A DNA stretch of 10,427 nt from Temnopleurus reevesii (GCA_036244855.1 BQKZ01001106.1:1-10427), one strand, 5' to 3'. Shown: positions 1-7,856, counted from the first letter of the stretch. Translations and numbers: made by a program. The notes: generated by a model from the sequence alone, not told the origin.

Positions 1-63
1 AAAAAAATAATCGACCTAGACCATGGATGTTCACATCTACTTTTTGAAAGCACCTTCTACTAA

Positions 64-261
64 ACTAAGGGGGTTTTGTTAAAAAGTTGCAATTGATCGC
101 AAATCATTTGCAAATCAGTTGCAAATTGTAATTTGTATTTTCATTTGTGCATGATATGCGCTTGTAACAACACATGCATGAAACAATGATTTTTTTGATT
201 GGCATATTCCGATCAACTGCGACTTGCGATCTATTGCAACGTTTGAACAAAAACCCTTAGT
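64..261. mobile_element. Palindromic MITE, family M copy 1
   Basis: A short non-autonomous DNA-transposon-like element with long inverted ends. The left end reads actaagggggttttgtt and continues with gttgcaattgatcgcaa. The right end, reverse complemented, reads actaagggtttttgttc and continues with gttgcaatagatcgcaa, so the arms match over about 40 bases with a few differences and small gaps. The middle holds gcatgatatgcgcttgtaac and gaaacaatgatttt, which recur in the copies at 2093-2680 and 8563-8741. There is no coding capacity, so any movement would need a transposase from elsewhere. No clear target duplication is visible at this copy, because the flanking bases extend the palindrome instead. 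The superfamily cannot be set from this copy alone. Confidence 0.8.
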
Positions 262-576
262 GTACAAAGCCTGTTTAGTTGAAAGTCTCTCACAGTAGAC
301 TTGAAGTTCAGTTTAACATAAAGTACATTTTCTACTGTAGTAACCAGGGCAGTGTTTCAGTAATATAAGAAAGACTTTAAGAAGGACTGATCTTGGGCTG
401 AACATGCGTAATATTATTAATCATTGGACACAAATACGAATACCTGCCATTCTTAAAGTATTTTCATTCATGTATAAACACCTCGCTATGACTGGTGGAC
501 TTCAAAAACTAGCTAAGAGTGCCATATAAAGCTGCTTTTGAAACCTGTCGACTGTTTATATCTCTCATTAGACAAA
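262..576. other. Unassigned AT-rich sequence
   Basis: No gene, RNA or clear repeat is recognised here. The stretch lies between MITE copy 1 and the first D-family core. Confidence 0.5.
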
Positions 577-712
577 CTGTTCAACTGGTTTCTGATAAAG
601 TAGTTGAATTCCCTTGATGTGAACAGCTTTTATGCTAATGTTGAAACTGTTGAACAAGTTTTTGTTAAACTGGTTTCTGTTAATGTAGTTTAATGCCTGT
701 GATGTGAACAGC
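577..712 (+). repeat. Two diverged D-family core copies in tandem
   Basis: Two successive segments share a core. The first has caactggtttctgataaagt followed by agttgaatt and gatgtgaacagc (about 577-628). The second has aaactggtttctgttaatgt followed by agtttaatgcctg and gatgtgaacagc (about 662-712). Both resemble the better-preserved cores at 9546-9597 and 9882-9930 (gaactggcttccgttaaagt, then tgtttaa and gcagatgtgaaagg) in the same orientation. No ORF or terminal structure is visible. It is probably a degraded dispersed repeat that is itself internally repetitive. Confidence 0.55.
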
Positions 713-964
713 AACAGCTCGTATACCACCAAATCTTTCTGATTTGTTTGATGTCAATACAAATCAGCTGACAGACTGCCTTAGGGGAGACCAAACCTCT
801 ATTATTCCCCCAAATAACCTCTAACTCCAGTTGATACATATTTTAGTAGAATAACTTTGCTGGTGATCTAATTTTAAGTGGGTATTATTTTCTAAGGTCA
901 GAGAATTTTGTCAGAATGGTCTTGCCAAATCCAGTAGACCTTGTATGTCTAATGTATGATTGAG
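713..964. other. Unassigned non-coding sequence
   Basis: Nothing is recognised in this stretch. A loose inverted match (aggggagacc against attattccccc) near 784-815 is too short to call an element. Confidence 0.4.
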
Positions 965-1500
965 CCAAGAAGAAAATTGTTTGAATGCCCTCCAACGCCA
1001 GTTTTGACAAAAAGAAGGATTGGTTGGCTATAAATTATTTTTTACAATTGCATGTCTCATGTGTACAATGTACACTTGTCATGAGGAAAATAAACCTTAC
1101 AAGGGATAAAAAGCCGAAGAGCATAGTATGAAAATGTCTGTTCAGGTTGTTTTTCATATGTTGGTTTATCAATTTTACTGTGATTTTAATTTTCTTAAAA
1201 GATTTTTGTGAAAAAGCAAAAAAAAAAAAATGGTTCAGGTCAGGTCATTTTTAGAGGGTCGGTCAGTGGAGAGCATTCAAACAAGTACTTTTTTTTTACC
1301 TTGTTGTTAGTTTCTTAGTCCACAGAGGTACCTCTATGGTTACTCTTTGATCTGGTTAGTCTCTACAGGGAGGTGTTTCTTTGGTCTCTTGTTACTACTC
1401 TGGTGGTATGACCTTATGCCAAGAAAAAAATAATTGTTTGGGTGTCCTCGACTGCCATTTTTTTAAAAAGAATATGATTGCTTTGTTGGGCATCCGTGCA
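965..1500 (+). repeat. Diverged direct-repeat pair (965-1040 and 1420-1500)
   Basis: Two segments about 455 bases apart align by eye. The first reads gccaagaagaaaattgtttg, then a tgccctccaacgccagttt block, aaaaagaaggattgg and a ggttggctat end. The second reads gccaagaaaaaaataattgt, then a ggtgtcctcgactgccattt block, aaaaagaatatgattg and ttgttgggcat. They differ by many substitutions and small indels, which suggests an old shared origin. Between them lie a poly-A run of 13 near 1219 and a caggtcaggtc motif near 1238. There is no coding potential. Confidence 0.5.
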
Positions 1501-1589
1501 ATTGGCAACATTTTTTGAAGAATCATTTAGAACCATTACTCCAAATCCTACATTTATCAATTTTATTAAAATTCCTACACCCAAGTGAA

Positions 1590-1806
1590 TGAGGAGTTGT
1601 TCGCCATGACATCACAGATTCCGTCGATGTTGCCGGTTGCATGGATCCCCATCAATAGCAGTTATCATCATATCTCTGTGAATTTGAAATTTCATAACTT
1701 TTTAATGGATTGTTGAATTTTGCTCAATTTGCTCACTGGTTGTTCTTCTGATTTTTCTTCCTTCAATAAGAAAGTGAAAATTCCAGGGGGTGGTTTCCCT
1801 TTAAAG
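1590..1806. repeat. Probable dispersed repeat ending in gtttccctttaaa
   Basis: The block holds tttcataactttttaatgg, then tgaattttgctcaatttgct and ccttcaataagaaagtgaaa, and finishes with ccagggggtggtttcccttt. From general knowledge of sea urchin genomes, this order (a 'cataacttttt' block, a 'gaatttt...ttgct' block, 'aataaga', then a purine-rich motif with a ctttaaa end) resembles an abundant short interspersed element there. No second copy lies in this window, so the ends and the family are not proven here. The short ORFs over it on both strands are not credible genes. Confidence 0.35.
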
Positions 1807-2092
1807 GAAGTTTTAAAATTGACAAGTTTTAGATTAAATTTCACATGCTGTGCTGACACTAAAAAAAGTTGCAATAGGCGAGTTTACTTATGTATTCAAA
1901 TATATGTGCGTTTAACTTAGTTACGTGGTATTCCATATACCGATTGATAACAATAAGACCACAATACTTGGAATCCAGTGTTGCATACATTACTTGTTGC
2001 TATGTCGGGCAAGCCTCGGGCAAGCTTTCGAGTTGTCAAGAACAACCTTTGTGTTAGAGGTATGTATAAAATTTGCATTAGTAAACCTGCCT
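1807..2092. other. Unassigned sequence with a small direct repeat
   Basis: No gene is recognised. The 10-mer tcgggcaagc occurs twice, at 2005-2014 and 2016-2025, a minor local duplication. Confidence 0.4.
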
Positions 2093-2156
2093 ATTAATTG
2101 CAAATCAACTCATGGTCTGTGCTTGTAACAAAAAGTGTATGAAACAATGACTTTGG
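2093..2156. mobile_element. MITE family M copy 2, left part
   Basis: The segment holds attgcaaatcaact, gcttgtaaca and gtatgaaacaatgacttt, in the same order as copy 1 (111-195) and copy 3 (about 8585-8685). The outermost left inverted repeat cannot be recognised and may be lost. The match stops at 2155-2156, where a SINE begins, and resumes at about 2620. Confidence 0.7.
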
Positions 2157-2432
2157 AGGCATCGTGGTGGTTCTGACTCTCGCCTTTCAACCAGAGGCTC
2201 GTAGGTTCAAATCCCACCTATGGACTTATTTCCTTACTTAAGCTAGAAATGCCTCCACATTGTGCTACACTCAACCCAGGTGTGGTGAATGGGTGGCAGG
2301 AATAGGCATTTCTTGAAATGCCGAGTGCACTGGTGTACGCCAGGCTACACCAGGGTAATAAAAATCCAAAGCGCCTTGACCACCAACCCGAGTGGATATG
2401 TGCGCTTTATAAATTAGATCTATTATTATTAT
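2157..2432 (+). mobile_element. tRNA-derived SINE (unit A) with promoter-like head
   Basis: The 5' part looks tRNA-derived. A B-box-like ggttcaaatcc lies at 2204-2214 and a weak A-box-like tggtggttctg at 2165-2175, about the spacing of an internal RNA polymerase III promoter. The arm gcctt/gaggc around a 7-base loop (2182-2198) could be a relic anticodon stem, but the loop base before the would-be anticodon is C, not T, so this is not a working tRNA. A body with gctacactcaacccaggtg follows at 2264-2282, then a gcgctttataaattagatct stretch and a tattattattatc tail. This architecture (tRNA head, body, simple-repeat tail) defines SINEs mobilised by LINE enzymes. The family name was not assigned. 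Confidence 0.75.
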
Positions 2433-2619
2433 CGTAGTGTGCTGCACTCAACCCAGGTGAGGTGAATAGGTAGGAATTTATTCTTCTAAATGCAGAAGCG
2501 CCTACTTGGCAGCTATGCTATGGCCGGGTAATAATATTAGATAATTTTGTCTCGCGCCTCTGAATAGGTGACTAGAGAGATGGCATGTTTAAATGCTATA
2601 TATTATTATTATTATTATT
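2433..2619 (+). mobile_element. 5'-truncated SINE (unit B)
   Basis: This unit begins directly after the tail of unit A with gtgctgcactcaacccaggt, matching the body of unit A and of the copy at 7565-7721, but it has no tRNA-like head. It continues through cttggcagctatgctatggc and ends in aaatgctatatattattatt with an (ATT)n tail. Loss of the 5' part is usual for LINE-driven retrotransposition. It may have inserted into the tail of unit A, or the two may have moved as a dimer. The sequence alone does not decide. Confidence 0.7.
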
Positions 2620-2622
2620 ATT
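2601..2622. repeat. (ATT)n microsatellite tail
   Basis: About seven uninterrupted ATT/TTA triplets form the 3' tail of SINE unit B, abutting the right part of the split MITE. Confidence 0.85.
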
Positions 2623-2680
2623 GGTGCATGCCGATCAACTGCAAAATGCAATGATCGTACCTTTATAGCAACAACGCCCT
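2620..2680. mobile_element. MITE family M copy 2, right part
   Basis: Starting with attggtgcatgccgatcaac, this continues the family M sequence where the left part stopped and ends with tatagcaacaacgccct. That is a worn version of the right inverted repeat of copy 3 (tttgagcaacaccccct). Joining the two parts without the SINEs gives a continuous M element, which supports insertion of the SINEs into a resident MITE. Confidence 0.7.
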
Positions 2681-2972
2681 CTCTTCGGATTTGTGATTTT
2701 GGGCTAGTTCATTGCCTGCATGTCTATTGGAAATGCCTTCTTCGTCATCCTGAGCAGGAGAGCAAGCTTCCGGACTGCTTGTGATTTCCTTTCCTCAATC
2801 AAATCCAATTACTTCCTCAAATCAACAGTTTTTATTTCCTTTGACAATGTTGGCACTTCTTATTCCGTTATCATATGAATTCAGGGAGCATTTCCTCTAA
2901 TACATGTACCTGTACCCCTTCACATTGCAGGTTTTTCTAAACCCATGAATGTTGTTTAACCGATAATATCTT
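2681..2972. other. Unassigned non-coding sequence
   Basis: Nothing is recognised in this stretch apart from a run of tttcct motifs around 2788-2840. No long ORF is present. Confidence 0.4.
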
Positions 2973-3066
2973 TAACCCATTATTATTATTATCATCCTAT
3001 TTGCTAATGAATTCTCTAATTTCCATAGACTTTGTGCAGAGACCACCTGGGGCTAATTACGGTAGA
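2973..3066 (+). repeat. Short repeat paralogous to 8539-8794, without the MITE
   Basis: It begins with taacccattattatt, has tgaattctc at 3008-3016 and atagactttgtgc at 3025-3037, and ends with a block near 3042-3062 that loosely matches ccaggggtcaatgggtta. The same order occurs at 8539-8794 (taacccattatcactgaatt, then ataaactttgtgc), where MITE copy 3 sits between the two halves. Here the taacccatt arm runs into an extra ATT run, and two 8-mers, aattctct (3010-3017) and aatttcca (3018-3025), lie side by side. Confidence 0.55.
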
Positions 3067-4510
3067 CGAAATGGTCTCAGCTATCCTCTTTTTGCTAAGA
3101 CGATTTAACTTCTTGTGCAACCCTCTTAAAAAAGACACAAACATTAATATTTTATATCATAATAGTGTGACAGAATTGCTTCCTGTGTTAGCTAGAGTGG
3201 ATCAACATGTGGTGACTTAAATTGTCATGGTTTTTACCTTTAACCATTTTTCATTACTTGATTAAAGTTCCCTCAAGACAAGTCATATTGTAGATTGGTA
3301 TTAACATAAGGTCACTTCCAGTTACTTATCTTCCAAATTGAAGTTTATTGGTAATGCTTGATATATGAGCTTCAAATCGAACACCAGGGAGCGGAAGCAC
3401 CACAAGCTTTACATTCATCGAAACGAACCTCAATGTTTGATTACGATTGAAATCCAAACATCTTAATCCCGTGGTGGATTGTAATGGTGGATTGTAATGT
3501 TGGAACAGAAAACATCCAAGCATTAAATCTATCTTCATAATACATTATAGAAATCACCCACATATCCCACCCATTCGCACATCATCCACTTAAATGATCT
3601 CATAATTCATGACAAAATACTTCAACATCTGTCTTGCAATTTCTTTTTTTTCCTCTAAAAGTTGTTATTGCCCATTGATGCAAGATTTTTAGTTGAATAT
3701 GATTTAGGGAAGACGGCAATACTCAAGAACGGGTCTAAATGCTATGCGTGCCCCTCCCCCCCCCAATTTGTGCGCCCTTAATTGATTTACAATTTTTTTT
3801 CAACATTCTTAACCCATAAACTGCTGAACACTTTTCTTGATGCAATAAATTCCACAAAAAACATAGGTTACTTTGACCTTCATTTTTGTTATAAATGCTA
3901 GTGCTATGATGTTGGAATTTACACAACTTATTCTCAAATACTGTAAAATATCATGGCAAAACGTATTACAGTTTTCTAGTAAATGATCTTTCCTAAAACA
4001 ATGCTTTGAATATGTAATTAGGAGTGAAATAAAAGTGAAAGTCAAAGCCCTGTACTAAAGCTCTGTGTGTATCAATAATGAGCTTGGAAAGAATTCCACA
4101 TATGCCCTAACATATCAGTCCATTGTGTAATGCCACTGAAGTTTGGAAGAATTCTTTTCAGCCCAGAGTCGTGAATGACTATTGACAACTAATACCAAAT
4201 GAATGTTTGAGAAAGTGGTTCATGCACAATAGTTCTGTATCCTTTTGTCATGCACACAGATTTTAGGTATGGCAGTTTCAAGTTCTTGGGCCACAAATGT
4301 GGCCCGTCGCAGTTTAGGGGTTAAAGATACATGTAGGTTCATCCTCAGAAAATGAAAAGTTAAAGTCCTGAAATGCTGTGATGTAAATTTCACCCTGAAT
4401 ATGTCAAGCATCTGGCTCTTTCCACTGTGCTGTGCTCGCAGTATGTATAGTCAATGAAGAAACAGAGAAATGTACTCGGCAATATACACACAGGAAATGT
4501 TTGAACCACA
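3067..4510. other. Long unassigned stretch, probably non-coding
   Basis: No gene, RNA or mobile element could be recognised. Local features are a perfect 13-bp tandem pair of ggtggattgtaat (3473-3498) and a C-rich run with nine consecutive C (3756-3764). Several ORFs of 60-78 codons exist on both strands, but they lack recognisable motifs and overlap each other, as expected by chance in AT-rich DNA. It could be intergenic or a large intron. Confidence 0.5.
3473..3498. repeat. 13-bp tandem duplication
   Basis: Two exact head-to-tail copies of ggtggattgtaat. This is a small local duplication with no visible function. Confidence 0.85.
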
Positions 4511-4533
4511 GAAGTGGACTTAAAATCCACTTC
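4511..4533. repeat. Perfect 8-bp hairpin
   Basis: gaagtgga and tccacttc are perfect inverted repeats around the 7-base loop cttaaaa. The arm resembles the aagtccacttt block of the D family (about 9311). Whether this marks an element end or is chance cannot be decided. Confidence 0.5.
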
Positions 4534-4983
4534 ATGGGCCTCTAATTTGAACAGGGCGTAATTGATTCGGAATCGGCTTTGGAAACTGGTTTAGTGGAAG
4601 CCGTTTCTGAAAACTAGGTCTGATCTGGGTCTTAAAGCTCCAGTAAAGCTTGGGTAAAAGCGAATATTTTTGTTAAAACTTTGTCTTCAAATCTAAATAA
4701 AATGAACTATAGTATCGTGAACTTATTGCACAAAAGATTGTGTGAAAAAGGAATGAGTTTTGGTAAAGCTACAACCTAAAATGTGCAAATAATCCCAGTA
4801 TGGGGGTATACTTATTAAATATTTTTTTCTTGATGAAGGACACCTCATACACAAGAGTAAGATGAAAATGTCAGAATTTCAATTTTGTGTATACCTTTTA
4901 ATTTTTTGGTCAAATCTCGGAAATAACCTCGTGTGTACCCGATAACAAACAAAATATTATTATTACCGAGAAATGGCGCTAAG
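4534..4983. other. Unassigned AT-rich sequence
   Basis: No gene is seen. Part of it (for example aaagctccagtaaagcttgg near 4634) has the look of dispersed-repeat sequence, but no second copy occurs in the window. Confidence 0.4.
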
Positions 4984-5505
4984 TATGATTTAACGGTCAA
5001 ATTCAAATTTTAAAGAAAAATCAGTTTATAAAAATATATGCTATTGTCTAGAAATGTGTGTACAGATATATCATGTTGAACACCTGATAAAATTCACATT
5101 TCTTAATCGTTATAAAACCTGTGTTTGGGCTTTAATGTTTTGCAATGATTGCCTTAGACTTGACCTGTCGGCTCTCAAAAAGGTCACATCCACAGGTGCA
5201 AAGATTTGTTCTCAAATCTTTCAAAATATGAGGGGGAAGATAATATGATTTTAATAAATATGATTTTACGGCAAAATTCAAAATTTAAAGGAGAATCAGT
5301 TCATAAAAATATATGCTATTGTCTCAAATTCTGTCTAAAATATTAAACATCCGGTAAAATCCACATTTCTTAATCGTTACCAAAACTGAGCTGTAATGTT
5401 TTTCAATGATTGCCTCAAACTTGACCTGTCTGCTCTCAAAAAGTTCACATACACAGGTGCAAAGATTTGTTCTCAAATCCTTCCAAATATGAGGGGAAAG
5501 ATGAG
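4984..5505 (+). repeat. Two-unit direct duplication of about 260 bp
   Basis: Unit 1 (4984-5243) and unit 2 (5259-5505) match in order. Both have tatgattt(t)(a)acgg, then aaaatatatgctattgtct, ccacatttcttaatcgtta (cacatttcttaatcgtta in unit 1), caatgattgcct, acttgacctgtc, cacaggtgcaaagatttgtt and a final atgaggggaaagat-like block. Differences are substitutions and a few short indels, with the offset shrinking from about 275 to about 260 along the unit. Each unit carries the same small hairpin near its end. There is no coding potential, since the 64-codon ORF in unit 1 is not preserved in unit 2. Confidence 0.85.
5200..5221. repeat. Conserved hairpin in duplication unit 1
   Basis: aaagatttg and caaatcttt form a perfect 9-bp inverted repeat around the loop ttct. 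Unit 2 has the same structure at 5461-5482 with one arm base changed (caaatcctt). Confidence 0.75.
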
Positions 5506-5537
5506 AAATAGATTTATTTACATTTCACCCATGGGAA

Positions 5538-6164
5538 ACCATGGAGAATGTTTATACTGAGACATCATGCACATATCAATCTGATGACAATGTGTCTGAA
5601 AACCCTGAGGGCCGTATTCCGATAGCGAGGTTTAACTTAACCCGGGACTAAGCCATTGTTATTTAGACCCGGGCTATTCAAAAGTTAAACCAAGAGTCTA
5701 AATGACAATGACTTAGACCTGGGTTAAGTTAAACATCGCTATCGGAATACGGGCCTATCAGTACATTATTAGGGGCATTCGCACTACGACGAATTACCGT
5801 GATCCTGACATCGATTGTCAAACATCGGTGTCGGGATTACTCTCATTCCCGGTGTGAGCATGATTTTCTGGTGATATGGATTTATGATCCTAATCACACT
5901 TCAATGTGTAATTATTCAGAAATATCACCTCGCTTTCTGTAGTGCAAACAGTCAGCTGATTTGAATATCGATATTATTAATCACACAATGTGGGGTACAT
6001 GTGTACAGTGATTGTTTTTTATTTGGGGATTGGTTTACCTCTTGGTTGTTTAAGAAATAATTCATAGAATAAGTTTGCCTTCTTTGTCCTATATTTTGTT
6101 AAATTTTATTCCCTTAATTTCCTAGTTTGGACATGCGCAGTACGTTCCTGTCAGTCCTTCAAGG
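5538..6164 (+). repeat. R array unit 1 (3'-shortened, carries a foldback)
   Basis: The unit starts with accatggagaatgtttatac, like R2 at 6168, and continues through gacatcatgcac and gacaatgtgtctgaaaaccc. After the foldback at 5609-5755 it resumes with aggggcattcgcactacgac at 5771 and gatcctgacatcgattgtca. It runs to tttcctagtttggacatgcg and cctgtcagtccttcaag, then stops and R2 begins within a few bases. Relative to R2 it lacks about 430 bases of the 3' part. The middle is the most diverged part of the three units. No coding frame is shared among the units. Confidence 0.8.
5609..5755. mobile_element. Foldback / palindromic MITE inside R1
   Basis: The left arm (5609-5667) and the right arm (5696-5755) are reverse complements over about 60 bases with five mismatches and one single-base gap. 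The left arm starts ggccgtattccgatagcg and the right arm ends cgctatcggaatacgggcc. The loop is about 28 bases. R2 and R3 read straight through this point (aaaaccatggcagtttatta), so the element is an insertion specific to R1. The exact target duplication is unclear because the flanks (ccctgag and tatcag) have diverged. There is no coding capacity. As RNA it would form one long stem. Confidence 0.85.
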
Positions 6165-6249
6165 AGACCATGGAGAATGTTTATACTGAGATATCATGCA
6201 CACATCAATCCAATGACAATGTGTCTCAAAACCATGGCAGTTTATTATT

Positions 6250-6711
6250 GGGGGCGTTCACACTACGATGGATTACAGCGATCCAGACATCGATTGTCAA
6301 ACTTCGATGTCAGGATCACTTTAATTCGGAATGTGGTTCCTTGGAAACATCAGCCTGTTGACTGTAGTACGAACAATAGGGTAATTTTAACATCAACAAA
6401 ACTAATCCCACAATGCATTGTGTATTATAGGAATTATGGAGTGCAGGTGCATGTGTGCAGTGATTGTTTTGATTTTGGAATTGCTTTATTTTGCAGTTGT
6501 CTAAGAAATAATTCAAAATATAATTTTTCCCTCTTTGTCCTATATTTTGTTGAATTCATTTCCCTTAATTTCCTAGTTTGGACATGTGCTGTACTCTCCT
6601 GTCAGCCCTTCAAGAATCTGAATTTGGATGGCGATTTGAATCACTCTCTTGTGCAAACGCTGACTGAATAACTTGATCAAAATCACCTTGATTTTGTAGT
6701 GCGAATGTCCT
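6250..6711. mobile_element. Inverted-repeat element in R2 (ggggcrttcrcactac ends)
   Basis: The left end gggggcgttcacactacga faces a right end whose reverse complement is gaggacattcgcactacaa. The R1 left end (5771, aggggcattcgcactacga) is an even closer match to the right end. Just inside the left end lies an imperfect hairpin, with arms 6280-6293 and 6304-6317 (14 bp, one mismatch) around a 10-base loop. Short inverted ends, a subterminal hairpin and lack of coding suggest a non-autonomous DNA transposon of about 460 bp. No target duplication was identified, so the superfamily stays open. Confidence 0.6.
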
Positions 6712-6810
6712 CATTTCTTTCTTAGAATACTGGTGTTAAATTAATGAAGAAGTAGGTCAAGATTACAAAATCCAGTGTTATTTCAGCAATAATATGGTAA
6801 CGACATTAGT

Positions 6811-7003
6811 CAGAAAAAGTTAGGGACCACAAGTAAGTGTGTATTTTTACATGAGGATTTATACTGGAAATACTGCCAAATGCAACAATTTTCACTCATA
6901 TGAGTGATTTAAGTTGCCAAATGATATCTCCCGCTCCACTACACCTTGAAAAGTGAGCTGTTAATGAAGTGAAATAATTAAAAAGTGGCAATTGACTTGT
7001 CTG
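6811..7003. mobile_element. Small inverted-repeat element in R2 (CAGA...TCTG)
   Basis: The left end is cagaaaaagttagggaccac. In R3 the right end, reverse complemented, reads cagacaagttagggaccact. In R2 the right end has decayed to gtggcaattgacttgtctg. The element is about 193 bp. CAG...CTG ends would fit a hAT-like MITE, but a matching 8-bp target duplication is not evident (left flank ttagt, right flank agtagtgt), so that assignment is tentative. Confidence 0.55.
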
Positions 7004-7066
7004 AGTAGTGTAATCACCAAGAAGTTAAAGTGGAATGAAACCCTGCATTTTATATTCTCTCAGTAG

Positions 7067-7067
7067 N
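7067..7067. other. Ambiguous base N at the R3 boundary
   Basis: This is the only undetermined base seen in the window. It stands directly before gatatcatgcacacatcaat, the first R3 bases, while R2 has about 22 further unit bases upstream of the equivalent point. It may mark a low-quality call or a join across repeated DNA. Confidence 0.95.
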
Positions 7068-7564
7068 GATATCATGCACACATCAATCCCATGACAATGT
7101 GTCTCAAAACCATGGCAGTTTATTATTGGGGGCGTTCACACTACGATGGATTACAGCGATCCTGACATCGATTGTCAAACATGGATGTCATGATCACTAT
7201 AATTTGTAGTGTGATTATTTAGAAATATCACCCCTTCGACCATATTGCGAACAAAATGGTAATTTTAACATCAATGAAATTAATCCCACAATGCATTGCG
7301 TATTATAGGAATTATGCTGTGCAGGTGCATGTGTGCAGTGATTGTTTTGATTTAGGAATCGCTTTATTTTGTGGTTGTCTGAGAAATAATTTATAGAATA
7401 ATTTTGCCCTCTTTGTTCGGCATTTTGTGACATTCAATTTTCTTGATTTCTTAGTTTGGACATGCACAGTACTCTCCTGTCAGTCCTAGAGCTTCAAGAA
7501 TCTGAATTTGGATTGCGATTTGAATCACTCTCTTGTGCGAATGCTGACTGAATAACTTGATCAA

Positions 7565-7721
7565 TTTCCTTCAGCAAGAAATTCACCTTGTGTTGCACTC
7601 AACCCAGGTGAGGTGAATGGGTACCTGGCAGGCATATTTATACCTTGAAATTCATTGAGCACTGAGCAGAGTGAAAATGTGTTCTATATAAATTTCATCT
7701 ATTTTTATTATCATTATTATT
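7565..7721 (+). mobile_element. 5'-truncated SINE (unit C) inserted in R3
   Basis: R2 reads cttgatcaaaatcacc without a break. R3 reads cttgatcaa, then about 157 extra bases, then aaaatcac. The extra DNA begins tttccttcagcaagaaattc and contains gttgcactcaacccaggtga and ggtgaatgggtacctggcag, the body motif of units A and B. It ends attttattatcattattatt. The tRNA-like head is absent. Filled and empty sites in one window define the insertion well, although a long target duplication is not visible. Confidence 0.8.
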
Positions 7722-7856
7722 AAAATCACTTTGCTTTTGTAGCGCGAATATCTTCATTTGGTTTTCAGAGTACTGATGGTAGATTGATGAAGAAGTAGTG
7801 CAAGATTGCAATATATGCTGTGTTATTTCAGCTCTGATTTTGGTAATTAAATTAGT

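Larger units (their letters stand above)
6168..7037 (+). repeat. R array unit 2 (most complete, uninterrupted)
   Basis: About 870 bases matching R3 in order. It covers the start block, an inverted-repeat element at 6250-6711, an intermediate aatgaagaagtaggtcaagatt block, a second inverted-repeat element at 6811-7003 and the end block aagaagttaaag. Offset to R3 is 878 at the start. It gives the empty-site reference for both the foldback in R1 and the SINE in R3. A 164-codon ORF (6177-6671) runs through it but is broken in R3 by stops and indels and has no recognisable domain, so it is not called. Confidence 0.85.

Noticed and set aside
577..712. CRISPR-like or iterated regulatory array
   Set aside because: Only two diverged copies without regular spacers or constant repeat length. 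It is a dispersed eukaryotic repeat family.
2157..2232. Functional tRNA gene
   Set aside because: The B box is good, but the A box is weak, the distance from anticodon-like arm to T arm is short by about three bases, position 33 is not T, and no matching acceptor stem is seen. It is better explained as a SINE head.
2601..2622. ATT triplet run as an independent microsatellite locus
   Set aside because: Its position at the end of SINE unit B, and similar tails at 2421-2432 and 7705-7721, show it is a SINE tail.
2593..2784. 63-codon + strand ORF with poly-isoleucine start
   Set aside because: The isoleucine run is just the (ATT) SINE tail read in frame, and the rest crosses the MITE right end.
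3026..3220. Possible terminal exon: tttccatag acceptor-like site, 62-codon frame, TAA, then attaaa at 3261
   Set aside because: The acceptor-like site lies in a short repeat that recurs at 8539-8794, the frame has no recognisable domain, and no donor or upstream exon can be tied to it. A transcript would be needed to revive it.
3751..3764. C-rich run as a quadruplex or regulatory element
   Set aside because: It is a single nine-base C run plus a four-base C run, without the four separated tracts needed for a quadruplex call, so simple low complexity is enough.
6177..6671. 164-codon ORF on the + strand
   Set aside because: It lies entirely in R2. The same region of R3 contains stops and indels that break the frame, the middle of R1 is unrelated in frame, and no domain is recognisable. 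It also crosses the inverted-repeat end and subterminal hairpin of a non-coding element.
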